A stretch of DNA of 64,000 nucleotides. It comes from Dacryopinax spathularia. Its lineage: Eukaryota > Basidiomycota > Dacrymycetes > Dacrymycetales > Dacrymycetaceae. The stretch is from assembly GCA_037974965.1 (NCBI GenBank), contig JBBPFI010000009.1:1240001-1304000 (forward strand), given 5' to 3'. A program made the translations under genes and the position numbers. Under the pieces are notes generated by a model. That model did not search any database. It was not told the origin of the DNA and saw only the letters and a program-made list of their open reading frames with translations. Shown here in pieces: positions 45,543 through 56,633 of the stretch; position 1 is the stretch's first letter, and each line of letters begins with the position of its first letter.

Positions 45543-48500
45543 CTAGGATGGTGCGCGCTCCTCGGCTGCTCCGATCTCTCGACGCATCATGCGCGTCTGT
45601 TTCGGCGTCAGTGCCGAGCTGGGTGTGCTCAGCACTTTCAGGTCGTCGGCTCGCTCGACCTCGCCGTGTTTGCCTCCACGCGGGGCTATCGCACGCCGCC
45701 GACTCGGTCTGAACGAGGGACCGAGGGCTTGGTAGCCTTTCGGTGCATTCCAGGTTTCTGCCCCTGCCGGGGCTTTCGTGCCAATAGTGGCTTCTTCTTC
45801 GGGGGTAAGGTACTTGAGTCTCCCGAGACGGCCAAGCTCTTTATACAGGAGCGTGAAGAAGTCGCGGAAGTCCTTCTCCATGACCTCCCTTGCCCGTGGT
45901 TCTTCGCTTTCCTCGGCCATCCGCATCATATACGCCGCCGTATCGCAGTCTGCCCGGAGAAGCTCTTGGGAGCGTCCAGAAGCTGCATGGTTGGAAGCAG
46001 CCTTGGTCATAGCCCATGATCGAACGGCGTCTGCAGCTGCGCGCAATGTGAAGCCCCCGGGTATGAGAGCAGCGCAGTAATCGTCCCACAGCGTCTTGTT
46101 CGTCTCCAGGAGGGTGCCCGGAGAACTCGTATCGTCTGCACTACCCAGGACGGCAGGTTTGCGCAGCCGCGTCCAGGTGGCCAGGGCTCCTTTCCAATCT
46201 CCAGCCAATTGGTAGGCCCGCATTGTCCGGGATGTGATTGGACCGTTAAGACGACCCTGATCACGGAGTTCCTCGAACAACCGGATGACCTCGGCATATT
46301 TGCCGAAGCCCAAATAGCAGTCCATTAGGCCTCCATACACTAGGGGCAAATCTTTCGCCATAGTAGGGTGACGGAGAGGCGAGTCCCGAGGGGGGTCGAT
46401 CACGTGTTGGTGGATAAGCGTGACGCACTCGTGCAACTTCTGCATATGCGCCTTTCCTCGATCACTGTCACCGAAGGTCGCCGAAATATGTCTTGTGAGG
46501 ACGTAATATCGTCGCAGGAGGGAGATGGCACGTCCTGCTGGGTTCGTCCCCCGGCCCGCGACTCCATTAAACAGTGGCCAAAACGACACAAAGAGCTCTG
46601 CAGGCGGAATGTGCGAATCACTTTGCACATAGATTGTTTCTGTCCATCGCCGGAACACATCCACCACACTCAACTGGTCAGGCAGGAGGTCGAAAGCGTG
46701 TTGGATGATGTCCATCGACTCTTGGTGGTCTCGTGATAGCGCGATGGAGATTTCGACGGCATTATTGAGCAGATTAGAGCGGACCTTCTTCCCTTGATGG
46801 CCTAACAGGTGCACTTCGGCGAGGACCGCGCGAATTCTGTGCAGGTCTGGTCGTACGATGAGAGTTTCCAGGAGGGCGGAACAAATATGTATGTCCGGTC
46901 CACCTCGAGGTCTTTGGGTTGTATGCACTTGAGGAGCATCCCAGTATGTCTTCGGGACGGATGGTGCAGCCGCGAACTCGTTGAATAGTTCGAAAGCTTG
47001 ATCCAGGCTGTCACTGGCATTTTCCGTCTGCGAGCACAGCCATTTGATGATTGGGAAAGCGAGGAGGGTGTCTGGCTTGCCCTGTCGAAGCTTCTCATTC
47101 CTGTAGATCTCTAGAGCCTGCTGCGCGGAGCTCTCTTGGGAGCCCAGAGCACGGAAGATACTGCGCAGAGCCACTCTTTGACTTCCGGTTATATCGTTGC
47201 CGTCCGACAAAATTTCCTCGGCCCGCGGAACAGGAGCTCCGCCGCCTTCATTGGAATCCGACGCTGATACTTCCTGGCCGGAAGTCGGTGGCTTGAAGAG
47301 AGCAAGATCCGCTCGATGCTGCTCGTCCAGCTGTATCAGCGCTCTGATGTTGCTTGCCACGGGCATTTGGCCCGAAACGACCATCTTCTCAACGTACGAC
47401 CAAGCCATGTCGAGATTAGACAAGCCTATCGCGTACTCGAGGAGGGCATCTCGTGCATATCCGCTCAGGCGAACAGGAGGCTCATCCCCCCCTGAAGGTA
47501 TCCGAGTAGTGTCGCTCCTTGGATCGAGCTTTGCAGCCTGGATTGCAGCGAGATCCCAACGACCCAAACGAGTGAATGCGCGCAGTAGGGTTGCTGTTTG
47601 TGCAATGGTACCTTCCGCAGACTCGTTGTACAGAGCAGGCACATAGATCATCAACCATTGCACAGCTTCAGGAGACTGAAGCCCGCACAGTCGAAAAATG
47701 AAATGCACCTCCATCGTTCTTCTGGTCGGCCTGTAGACGTTCTGCTCCTTCATCTTATTGTAGACCAGGTCGGCGGCGCCATGCCAGTCGCCTTCATTGC
47801 AATAACTGTCCAGGACTGCTCGCCAGCACGGACGAAGGTCCTCTTCTCTGCCGTCGCGAAGTGGCATGGGGTCGTCAATGTCGGCTTCCGCTGCGGGTCC
47901 GCGAGGGGGTCTCCACCGAGTTTGCGAATCGGTTGGATACGTCATAACCTTGTTACGCTCTTTTTCAAGGTAGAAAAGAAGGCGTAGAGCCTTGTCGCGT
48001 CGACCGTATCGCACGAGATGTCGGATTTCATTGAACCAGTTCTTGAAGTAGGCTTCTGGGTCCTTTGACACGTGGTGCTGCAGGGCAGGCCACCAGAGAA
48101 TATCAATGTCTTGTGACATTATTGGAATCATCGCCCTGTCGGCCGGGTCGTCTGATGAAGCGAGAATGTCCATGGTGTCGCCCACGTATGTCATGGCATT
48201 TTGAAAATGGTGATAGGCCGGTGATCGGACTGGGAGAGCCGTCAAGCGATGCGCCGCATCCAGATATGCAGCATAAGCGGCTTTGATGGCCCTTGGGTCG
48301 CGTACGTTCTTGGCGAAGTTTAGGGCCAATTGTGCATCATCGAGCTCCTGCTTGACGTGCCTGAGCTTGGAGAAGGCAAAGTAGAAGATGTAGTTAAGAG
48401 GCTGCTGCTTGGTGCCCTCCAGCCAGTTCGGGGGGAGGACATATTGCACTGGCAGAGATGTCACTGATGTGGTGCCAGGACTGCGCGGAGCCACGGCGTG

Positions 48501-48596
48501 TGTGATAGATCGGCGCGACTGGAGTGATATACCAACCAAGGTGTAGGGTGAGCGGCGGCGGACCAAGGTCGAGCTGAAGAGCGCGCTGCGTGTCAT
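45543..48596 (-). CDS. Mitochondrial helical-repeat (PPR-like) protein, 1017 aa
   Basis: One uninterrupted exon. I chose ATG 48596 because it begins an Arg/Ser-rich, acid-poor presequence (MTRSALFSSTLVRRRSPYTL) typical of mitochondrial import; the frame is open upstream but that part has no such logic. The body is nearly all alpha-helical pairs spaced about 35 residues, such as CWRAVLDSYCNEGDWHGAAD, TLLRAFTRLGRWDLAAIQAA and MDCYLGFGKYAEVIRLFEEL followed by YQLAGDWKGALATW. This resembles degenerate pentatricopeptide repeats, so RNA binding in mitochondrial expression is likely but not shown. The C-terminus is basic (RPSRRRAIAPRGGKH). The gene shares a 561-nt divergent promoter with the aldo-keto reductase gene. 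Confidence 0.78.
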   Translation of the reverse strand: MTRSALFSSTLVRRRSPYTLVGISLQSRRSITHAVAPRSPGTTSVTSLPVQYVLPPNWLEGTKQQPLNYIFYFAFSKLRHVKQELDDAQLALNFAKNVRDPRAIKAAYAAYLDAAHRLTALPVRSPAYHHFQNAMTYVGDTMDILASSDDPADRAMIPIMSQDIDILWWPALQHHVSKDPEAYFKNWFNEIRHLVRYGRRDKALRLLFYLEKERNKVMTYPTDSQTRWRPPRGPAAEADIDDPMPLRDGREEDLRPCWRAVLDSYCNEGDWHGAADLVYNKMKEQNVYRPTRRTMEVHFIFRLCGLQSPEAVQWLMIYVPALYNESAEGTIAQTATLLRAFTRLGRWDLAAIQAAKLDPRSDTTRIPSGGDEPPVRLSGYARDALLEYAIGLSNLDMAWSYVEKMVVSGQMPVASNIRALIQLDEQHRADLALFKPPTSGQEVSASDSNEGGGAPVPRAEEILSDGNDITGSQRVALRSIFRALGSQESSAQQALEIYRNEKLRQGKPDTLLAFPIIKWLCSQTENASDSLDQAFELFNEFAAAPSVPKTYWDAPQVHTTQRPRGGPDIHICSALLETLIVRPDLHRIRAVLAEVHLLGHQGKKVRSNLLNNAVEISIALSRDHQESMDIIQHAFDLLPDQLSVVDVFRRWTETIYVQSDSHIPPAELFVSFWPLFNGVAGRGTNPAGRAISLLRRYYVLTRHISATFGDSDRGKAHMQKLHECVTLIHQHVIDPPRDSPLRHPTMAKDLPLVYGGLMDCYLGFGKYAEVIRLFEELRDQGRLNGPITSRTMRAYQLAGDWKGALATWTRLRKPAVLGSADDTSSPGTLLETNKTLWDDYCAALIPGGFTLRAAADAVRSWAMTKAASNHAASGRSQELLRADCDTAAYMMRMAEESEEPRAREVMEKDFRDFFTLLYKELGRLGRLKYLTPEEEATIGTKAPAGAETWNAPKGYQALGPSFRPSRRRAIAPRGGKHGEVERADDLKVLSTPSSALTPKQTRMMRREIGAAEERAPS

Positions 48597-49157
48597 TGCG
48601 CGACGATATAGACCAACACTAACTCTTTCTCTCTGCAAGCCTGTCAGGAATTCGGCGACGACTGTCTGTAAGGATAACAATGCGCACCATGACCGGCCTT
48701 GCCCGTTACCGCCCATCTTTACGTTGTGGCTATTGCGTTCGGAGAATTGCAGACGACGTCGACCAACTGTAAATTCCTGAGGTCCCTGACAACTTGAAGA
48801 GTTGTGGAAGCGAGACACCACTAACTCCGACCGGATTAATTGAATACAAGTTACTGTGGTGATGTGGTCCACCGAGAGAACCTCGACATTTCTGCTAAAA
48901 AAAGAATCGGTCTTTTTCGGACGTCAGAGCTCGAGGCTATTCTGACAATATGGCATTGTGGAAGTTAGGCCTCGCCGATGCTCAGCAGACGCGACCCTGC
49001 GCGGTGTCGCCGACGAGTGGAGGCCGTCCTCCTCACCGGTCCGTCCGCGTTGCGTGATCATTCAACGATGCTGTTATATATAAACCTGCCCGACACCGAG
49101 AGCCAGGATCCTGGCTGAGACCAGTCGACCCGTTGTAGCAAGCAGTCCTCCGCAAAG
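48597..49157. other. Divergent promoter region (PPR-like / aldo-keto reductase)
   Basis: 561 nt, with a TATA box for the plus-strand gene (listed separately). No other motif recognised. Confidence 0.5.
49075..49084 (+). promoter_or_regulatory. TATA box upstream of the aldo-keto reductase
   Basis: TATATATAAA, ending 73 nt before the ATG at 49158, a normal distance for a fungal TATA promoter with a short leader. Confidence 0.65.
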
Positions 49158-50568
49158 ATGGCACCCAGAGTTCCTTTGATTTTCGTGAGTGTCCTCTCCC
49201 CTGCGGATGGGATGACATCGCTGAACCATCGCAGGGCACGTGAGTCGCCGTCTTCTTGTTGTACGGGAATGGGCCTTGAACATGGACGTGCTAATGATGG
49301 CTGGCAGCATGACGATGGGTGAACCGGGGCAGAATGGTGAGTCGTGTCTAGGTTCGGCGTAGCAGAAGATGCTGAACGGCCATTCCCAGCGGTCCGGACC
49401 GACAATCTCGAGGATTGCCAGAAAATCCTGGACGCGTTCTACAAGCACGGCGGGAGGGAGCTCGATACCGCGCGTGTCTACGCGGGAGGGACGACTGAGA
49501 AGGTGAGTCCTCCCCACTCACAGTTGTCGCAGTTGTCGTCGTCATGGCTGATCTGTGGCCTGTAGTACCTCTCCCAGCTGAACCTTCGCGACTCTACCAT
49601 CGACACGAAGTGCGCGCCGCGCTGGCATCCGGATGGCCACAAGCCGAACGCCGTCCGCGAGAGCTTGCTTACCAGCCTCAAGACGCTCAAGAGGGACAAA
49701 GTCCGGGTGTTCTACCTGCATGCGCCGGATCACAACGTGAGTGTACTTGCGGCACGACCCGTGAGAGCATCGTACTCATCGGGCATCCAGTTCCCGTACG
49801 AGAAGACGGTGGAGGAGGTCAACAAGCTCTACAACGAGGGTCTCTTGTATGCTTTTCCTTGTTCCAAAACCAGTTGATCCGTACTGATGAAGTGTCCCAG
49901 CGAGATCTTCGGCCTGTCAAACTACGCCGCCTGGGAGGTAGCCGAGATCTGGAACATCTGCAACGAACGCGGCTGGGTCAAGCCGCGCATCTACCAAGGG
50001 ATGTACAACGCCATCGCCCGCCTGCTCGAGCCGGAGCTCGTCCCCTGCTTGAGGAAATACGACATCAGGCTGGTGATCTACAACCCGCTTGCAGGGGGGT
50101 TGTTGGCGGGCAAGATACTGAACTTACAGGATGAGCTGCCGGTTGGACGGTTCAAGGGCGAGAGCGCGAGCGCGGTCATGTACCGCCAACGGTATTTGAA
50201 GGATGCGTATATCAATGCGTGCAAGACGATCAAGGCTGCTGCGGTATGCCTCCCAGCTCTGCTATTGATTTGCTTGTATTGACGATATGGCATAGGATAA
50301 ACACGGTCTTTCTATGACGGAGATCGCACTCAGATGGTGCCAGCATCATTCTGCTCTCATCCCGACCGACGGGGTCATCTTCGGCGGGACCAGCGTGGAG
50401 CAGGTTGAGGCGAACTGTCTTGACAGGTAGGTGTTTCGGTCCTGACCCCACTCGACCAATCTTACATGCTGTTCCAGCGAGAAAGGTCCGCTGCCGGCTG
50501 ATGTCCTCCAGGTGCTGGACGAGGCCTGGTATTCAATCGGCCTCAACGCGCCGACCTACCTTCGTTGA
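49158..50568 (+). CDS. Aldo-keto reductase, AKR7 (aflatoxin-aldehyde reductase) type, 321 aa
   Basis: Nine exons: 49158-49184, 49235-49239, 49308-49336, 49390-49502, 49566-49736, 49791-49846, 49901-50243, 50296-50426, 50478-50568. The lengths sum to 966 nt and every junction is in frame. The enzyme is an NADPH-dependent aldehyde reductase of cytosolic type. Motifs in order: IFGTMTMGEPG at the start of the barrel, GGRELDTARVYAGG (catalytic Asp and Tyr), VRVFYLHAPDHN (catalytic His region), FGLSNYAAWEV, YQGMYNAI, VIYNPLAGGLLAGK and, in the cofactor-binding end, GVIFGGTSVEQVEANC. The catalytic Lys is probably that in KCAPRW. The second exon is only five bases (GGCAC); without it the conserved FGTM motif is broken. 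The length fits AKR7 enzymes (~320-340). It converges with the orphan gene ending at 50761. Confidence 0.92.
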
Positions 50569-50760
50569 GAGGCGTTTGCCGTGTTCGCGCGGGCCCGGTC
50601 TGAGAAGCAAGTCTATATGGTGTGCAGTGAGAAGATTGTACCTGTATCCGTCCGAAGTAAGAATGATTTCGAGAATGAAAGCTACAAGGCTACAAGGGTG
50701 TCAGACGAACAGGTGTGCTACGGTGGTACAACATGGGGTATGCTCTGCTTGGGAATCGGA

Positions 50761-52201
50761 CTAGGATTGACCCATTATGCGATATCTGGTAACGAGAAGG
50801 GCACGAGGTAATGAAGAGGGAGCCGACTGGGCCTTTTCCTCCAGGTGGTGGATGAGCTCTTGCGGGCTTGAAGGACCTTCGTTGTTTTGTACAACTTCGG
50901 GCTCGTCCTTGTTGATCACTGTCTCGTCCGACATGTTCACATCTTCGTACGAGTCCGGTATGGCCAGTTCGTCGGCTGATGGTGATTGCGATGAAGGAAC
51001 GATTGTGTTTGTTTGATCCGCATTAGATGGTGGATCGTTGTTTTCGGCTGTGACAGGCACGTCGAGAGGAGATTCGAGCGGTTTAATCGCGAGTTCCGCC
51101 CACGGCCTCCAAATACCGACAGACATGCCGTCCTTCAGGTCCTTGGTGCCAGCGGCGAACAATACGAGCCCTTCTCCTGCATCGCCTTCACCGAGCGTTA
51201 CGTTGCCTTTCATCAGTCGACACCGAGTGAGGACGCGGCCCGGCATAGTAGACAGGATGGCGAGCACGTCCATACGGAGATCGGGCACCATCGCCGCAGC
51301 CTCATCAGAGATCGACCAGAGCTTGTTCGATGTAGCTTGCCTTGCAATGATGAGTTCTGCACGATCGGTCAGATTACCCCTGTGCAGCCTGTCAGCATGG
51401 CCTAAGACGAAGGACATGAAGACGGGGCATATATGCGTGCGCTCGATCATCCGGCAAGCAAATCCATATGGCAAACGTGATGATAGGACAACCAAACTTA
51501 CTTTGGACGTGTTCTGTTCTTCTTCTCTGGACTAGGTACCAGCCCACGCTCCAGCTCGTCCACGATGTCGTGGGAATCGTCACTTCTGACGCCGAATATC
51601 GGCATAGGAGGCGGCTTCTGCTGCGATCCAGCGATGCCAAACTTCGTAGTTGCCGGAGATTTACCAGCTAGAGGAGGTACTGGAGCCTTGACAGTCGATA
51701 GGGCATGATGTATGCGCTCGTCCGTCTTGGTTTGCTTGCCGGGCAGGGCGAAAGCAGGTGGACCAACTCGGCGCTTCGCGGGGGAGCCAGGTGTTGAAGG
51801 CGGTAAGATGATATTGCCCGCTCTCTGGGAAGCTTTATGTAGAGAACGAGGAGTAGATGACGGTGCAACAGGTTGGCGAGCGGCACTAGAGGTCGACGCA
51901 GCGTTCGGTCCTCGGGATGTGCTTGCCTGTTCACCGAAAGCAGGGCTTATCCAGCGAGGCGGTCGAAGTGCTGTCTGAGCAACATTCGGTCGAGCGTTGA
52001 GCTTTGTCTGGGGAGTGCTGAACGAATTGTCGACCCATGAACCTAATCGAACGGCTGTCTTTTGCACTTTAGGCAGTGGATTCTGCTTTAACCGTAAGTC
52101 AGCGGACTGGAGGCAAGGTGCGGTGTGCGCACCTCAGCTCCACTCTCTGCAGATCTCTTGCCGCCAGCAGGCGTACGTCCTGTCCCCTGCACATCCGCCA
52201 T
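50761..52201 (-). CDS. Orphan protein, three exons, 422 aa
   Basis: Exons leftwards 52201-52133, 52082-51502 and 51379-50761; introns 50 and 122 nt with GTGCGC and GTAAGT donors, phases 0 and 2. Residues 1-215 are disordered, basic and Pro/Ser-rich (PSTPGSPAKRRVGPPAF, SPEKKNRTRPK). A conserved-looking globular segment follows at ~220-305: LTDRAELIIARQATSNKLWS, EAAAMVPDLRMDVLAILST, EGLVLFAAGTKDLKDGMSVG and IWRPWAEL. The last ~110 residues are acidic and disordered (SYEDVNMSDETVINKDEPEV). No signal or membrane span; the basic/acidic tracts suggest a nuclear protein. I do not recognise a family. Confidence 0.75.
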
Positions 52202-53202
52202 GCTCCGGGTCGTTCACCTTCTCCTGATGGACCAGTGGCTGATTCGGATTACGGTACAGATGATGACAGTGTAGTGAGAAGGATAGGGACAAGGTGACCT
52301 CGCATCTCATCGTCGTCCTGCAGCTCGGCGGATTTGGCATACAGACGTACAACGCTCTCCGACACTCGATACGCCGCCGGCCGACAGCTTGAGCGTACAC
52401 GAGCGGCCCACAGCCCTGCTGGCAGAGCTCAAGGTGAGTTTAGCGATGACCTTCGGTGCTGGCGGCAGAGGAATGGGAGCGTCCGGGACGCGTCGAAGCC
52501 GTCGACGTGCGCATTGTCCAAGATCAAGGGAACCCGCCCAAATAAGCCACACATCATCGTAACCATTGAAATCATGTGAGGTACAACAAAGCCTAAAGTA
52601 CGGAAACAGCGAGCGAAACGCTCTGGCAGTACACCAGCAGGAAGTCACTTTCCTCCCCCCTATCATCGGTAACTGAAACAGCAAGAACGTATCGAGCCCA
52701 ACCTCGGACGTATGAAGAAAGTAAGCGGGAAAAACAAGAAGAGAGTTGGCGACAACGAAGGTTCGGTTGACGCTGTCAAGATTTCAGTATCAAGAATGTA
52801 CAACCTGAGGGAATGTTTGATTTGAGCGGGAATTTGAGGATCAGGGTAGCGGGTACTGTGTTTGTTATCGTGTTGATTTGGGTTGATTGGGTTGATCGGT
52901 ATCGATCATCGATGAGATGAGATATCCCCCAGGGAAGGGAAGAGGAAGAAAGCCGTAACGTGAAAAGGGAAAGTGTGGGGGAGACGATGACATGTGGCCG
53001 GAAGCTTGCAGAGATTTCGGAAACTTTGTTCGCATCGATTTCATATCGGCAGATTTGTTCAATCGGGATCGATGGAAGAGATATGGTCGTACGCGGGAGG
53101 TGATGGACAGTTGATAGCAGTGATGGGGCCGATTAGAGGAGGCCCCCATACATTCAGGCATCGGTATCGATGGCGTTGGCGGCAGAACTGATGGCGTGCG
53201 AT
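52202..53202. other. Intergenic region
   Basis: Upstream of the orphan gene and downstream of the GATA gene. It contains GGGTTGATTGGGTTGATCGG near 52880 and an ATCGAT-rich stretch. No exon supported. Confidence 0.5.
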
Positions 53203-56200
53203 CTACGCATCGTCGCGCCTAGGATCAATGTCCGGCTTCAGAGGATCGTTGCGCCTGCCATTGATATACTCAGACGAGCCTGGCGGGTAGTCCGCCGGTC
53301 CCCAGTTGTGCGTATAGCCCGATTCGTACAGCTTCGGATCACGATGCGGGCCATACGGTTCAGATGTCGCCGCATGGAGATATGATCCATGACGATCTGG
53401 GTTGGAGGGTCCGGCGTCCGCATACTGGGTGCGGCCGGGCTCGTTGTACTGGCCATAGGACTGCTGATATTCGTACTGAGGCTGGGGTTGGGGCTGAGGC
53501 TGAGGCTGAGGCTGAGGCTGTGGTTGCTGCTGAATGGGAGTGTATTCCCTCTCCTTGCCCATATCGGAGCGACTGTCGCCAGAAGGGTTATAGCTGCTGC
53601 TCGACTCGGCCTCGCTACGCGACTGATGCACAGAATACGCGTTCCACGTCCCCTCGGTGCGCTGATCCGAGCTATCGGTCATCGATGGATCACGATGCGG
53701 CAGATGCACGTCGATCCAAGAAGAATGCTGGGGGCGTGGCACCAAACCCGTATCATACGGCGAGCGCGCATCGCCATAGCTGCCAGAATCATGATATGTC
53801 GGCCTCGGGCTGTTCTTGGGCGCTTCCTGAGCTTGCTGATTGCCCCAAGTCTGCTGATGCGCGTCGTACGTCTGCTGGCTGTCGCGCACCATCCCGTCGT
53901 GGTCATTGATATTGTGCATCCAAGGATGGTTCTCCATGCTGATATCCTGCGCAGCCTGGTTCATATGGGCGAAGTAGTCTTCAAGATTGGGGTAGATAGC
54001 CGGGATGTCCTGCGGGCGTTGTTCGTGTTGCTGCCTGTGGTCGATAGGGCTCAGCTCCCATGGCCGGCCATGGGTAGCGGTAGCCTGATACTGATAAGGC
54101 TCGGCAGAGTAGTACGAGTTGACAGCGGAGCGCTCGTTGACGCTCTGGTCGGTCGCGTAGTCGTGCCCAGGATTGCCAGAATAATGTTGAACAAGCTGAG
54201 GAATAGCAAGAGGAGCAAGCTGATGGCGATGCGGCACATCGGGTTCGTTGGGTACAAGGGTGGGCTGATGCTGATGCCGCGAAGAGATGTAGGGCGGAGG
54301 GTCGTCCCCAAGCCTGCGACGCTTGGAATCGCGTTCCTTCCCTCCCGAGCCGTGCCTTCCATAGCTCAAGTTCTGATTGCCTCCATGTTGATACGCATTG
54401 TTCTCCTGGATATGGGAAGAGGGCGTATAAGGAGCGTATTGAGGCTGGCTCGGCTGAGCGTAGGCGTCCCTGTTGTATGAGTAGGTCGGTTCCGCTGGAT
54501 GCGGCTGAGACTGCTGCTGTTGTTGCTGCGAGTGCTGTTGCTGCTGAGACTGCTGAGAGTGTTGATCGCCATCATCGTCCGCCAACTGGTCGACCTCATC
54601 CTCTTCCTCCATATCCCTCAGCGAATCCGCAGCGGCCGCATCCGACCCAGCGGGGATAGTGAAAAGCATGCCCGGGGGCTGGGCAGAACGATGCGGACGA
54701 TGCATAACGGGCGATTGGACGCGGGAAGCAGCGGGGCTAGCGGCAGAGGGAGTGCTGGATGTTCCCATAGGAGCGCGGGATTCGGTGCGGGTGCGTTTCT
54801 TAGGGGTTTCGGAGCGCAGCGAGCGCGGGCGAGCACTTCCATGTAATTTTTGACTGCATATATGCGGTCAGACCAACGTGTATGCATGCAGCGAGGCAGG
54901 GAAGAAGGGACGCACTACAACCCGCAAGCGTTACACAATGTACTTCCATCGGGGTCTTTCCTCCAAAGGGGGGTACTAGTCGTATCACAATTGGTGCACC
55001 TCGTCGGCTCCTGCGGCTGCCCGCTCGTCCCGGCAGATTTCGCAGCGAGCGTCGCGTCCCTCTGCAACGTCAGAGGACGCGGCTTCTTATGTTGTCTGCG
55101 CATACATCAGGTCAGAGGACAAATCGCGAAGGAGGGCAGGGAGAGGACTTGCTTCACGTAGAGCCCACAGGCATTGCAGTTCAGTTCGTCCCCAAGTCCG
55201 CGACGCCAAAGCGGCGTGCGTTTCGCCCCGCAGTTGGCGCACTGCGCCTCGTCTTCCTGCTGTGCGGGCATCCTTTCCCTAATGAGCGACCCAGCCATAT
55301 TACCAGCAGGAAAGTCCATATTGCCCAAGATGTTCTCCAAGCCGATGATCAGTGCGGGCCTTGGGGCGGGGACGCTAGTAGGACCAGGCTCGCCGTCGAG
55401 CAGCGGACGGCCGAATTGGTCGTTGTTCGGGTTAGGGAAGTGCGGGCCAATAACGTCTTCCCCAAAGGTGTTGCTCGGATGGTACATCTCGGGGTTGGTC
55501 TGGATGAGAAGGGACTCCGGGCCCCAGTCGGGGAAGCCAGCGCCGTCCAGCTGATTGGCGGTGAAAAGAGTGGGGAACTCCATGATGGTGCCGTTGCCGA
55601 TGATGTTGGTCGCCAACCCGCCTCCCTCCATCATTCCACCAGCGCCTCCATCACCACCAGATCCTCCAGCAACAGTCCCGCCAGATCCGTCAACAGAGAC
55701 AGACCCGATGTCCATATCCTGATCAAAGCTCTCGTCGACGCTTTGCCCACCCCTGCCCGTCTTGGCATCCCTTGCGCTGGCCATCTTATCCATCATGGCC
55801 TGTTTCTCCCTCGCAGCGCGCTCACGGCGCCTCTTCGCCTGCTCCTCCCTCAACTTGCGCTCAGCCTCGCGTTTCTCTTTCTCCCTGAAATCGGGGTCGA
55901 CAGCGAACGTGCTTTGCATATCCTTCATATTCATCGCTTGAACGTGTGCATCCGGGAATTCGCCGCGCTCGCGCTTGCGCTGGATGGCAACTGCCGCATA
56001 GGCTGAAGATTCCCGGCAGCGCTGAATTTCCGCCGCGCGCTGCCGACGACGCTCCGCAGACGGGTTGGGCTGATACTCTGGCGCAGACAGGTCCTCGATG
56101 TTCCTACCACCCGAAATGTGTCAGTCGCCGCAATAACAAAACACAAGAAAAGGGACACGATACGCACTTTCCCTTCTCCTTATCCAACTTCTCCCCCATA

Positions 56201-56633
56201 TGCTTCCCGAGCCTCTTGAACTCGCGCCTGTTCTTCGTGTTCTCATTCTCGACGGTGATGCTCTGGATGTACCACAGGCGCCAGCTAAGGTTCTCGAGCC
56301 TCGCACCTGTTGCATGAAGGCGAAGGCAGCGAAGGTTAAGCGTAGACAGTTGTGGTGAGACAGTGGACGGGGGAATGGGAGAGCGGGAGCGGATCTAATC
56401 AGACAAGCGGCGACTTGGTGTCTCAGATGAGGCGACGAACCTTGTTCGAGGTGTTGGGCGACCTTGGTGCATACCTTCCAGGTGCGGGTGAGCGAGTCCG
56501 GGTCACTCAGGCTGCCGAAGGGGGTCGAGAAGGATTTGTTCCCCTGTTGGATGGTGTGGTCAGCCTTGGTTGGGGTGTTAGCCGCCGGGACAGTGGAAGC
56601 GCTTACCTTGAACTTGAGGACGAAGGGGGCCAT
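53203..56633 (-). CDS. GATA transcription factor with DUF1752 and two zinc fingers (AreA/Gaf1-like), 1016 aa
   Basis: Six exons leftwards: 56633-56607, 56543-56441, 56306-56168, 56103-55153, 55095-54916, 54853-53203. The DUF1752 N-terminal region reads [57 protein letters not shown]. Two CX2C-X17-CX2C GATA fingers follow: [17 protein letters not shown] to [16 protein letters not shown], and [18 protein letters not shown] to [16 protein letters not shown], separated by a ~30-residue linker. The C-terminal ~540 residues are Gln/His/Pro-rich with polyQ and (PQ)n runs, a likely activation region. DUF1752 plus GATA is the layout of nitrogen regulators of the AreA/Gaf1 class; two fingers are common in basidiomycete members as I recall. 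The intron inside the first finger's basic tail is a GC-AG intron (donor GCAAGT), the only choice that keeps LYVKQHKKPRP in frame. Intron 1 (63 nt) is stop-free and divisible by three. Confidence 0.9.

Noticed and set aside
53389-56006. 363- and 374-codon plus-strand ORFs
   Set aside because: Antisense to the Gln/Pro-rich tail and zinc-finger exons of the GATA gene; the hydrophobic Leu/Arg translation reflects reversed Gln codons.
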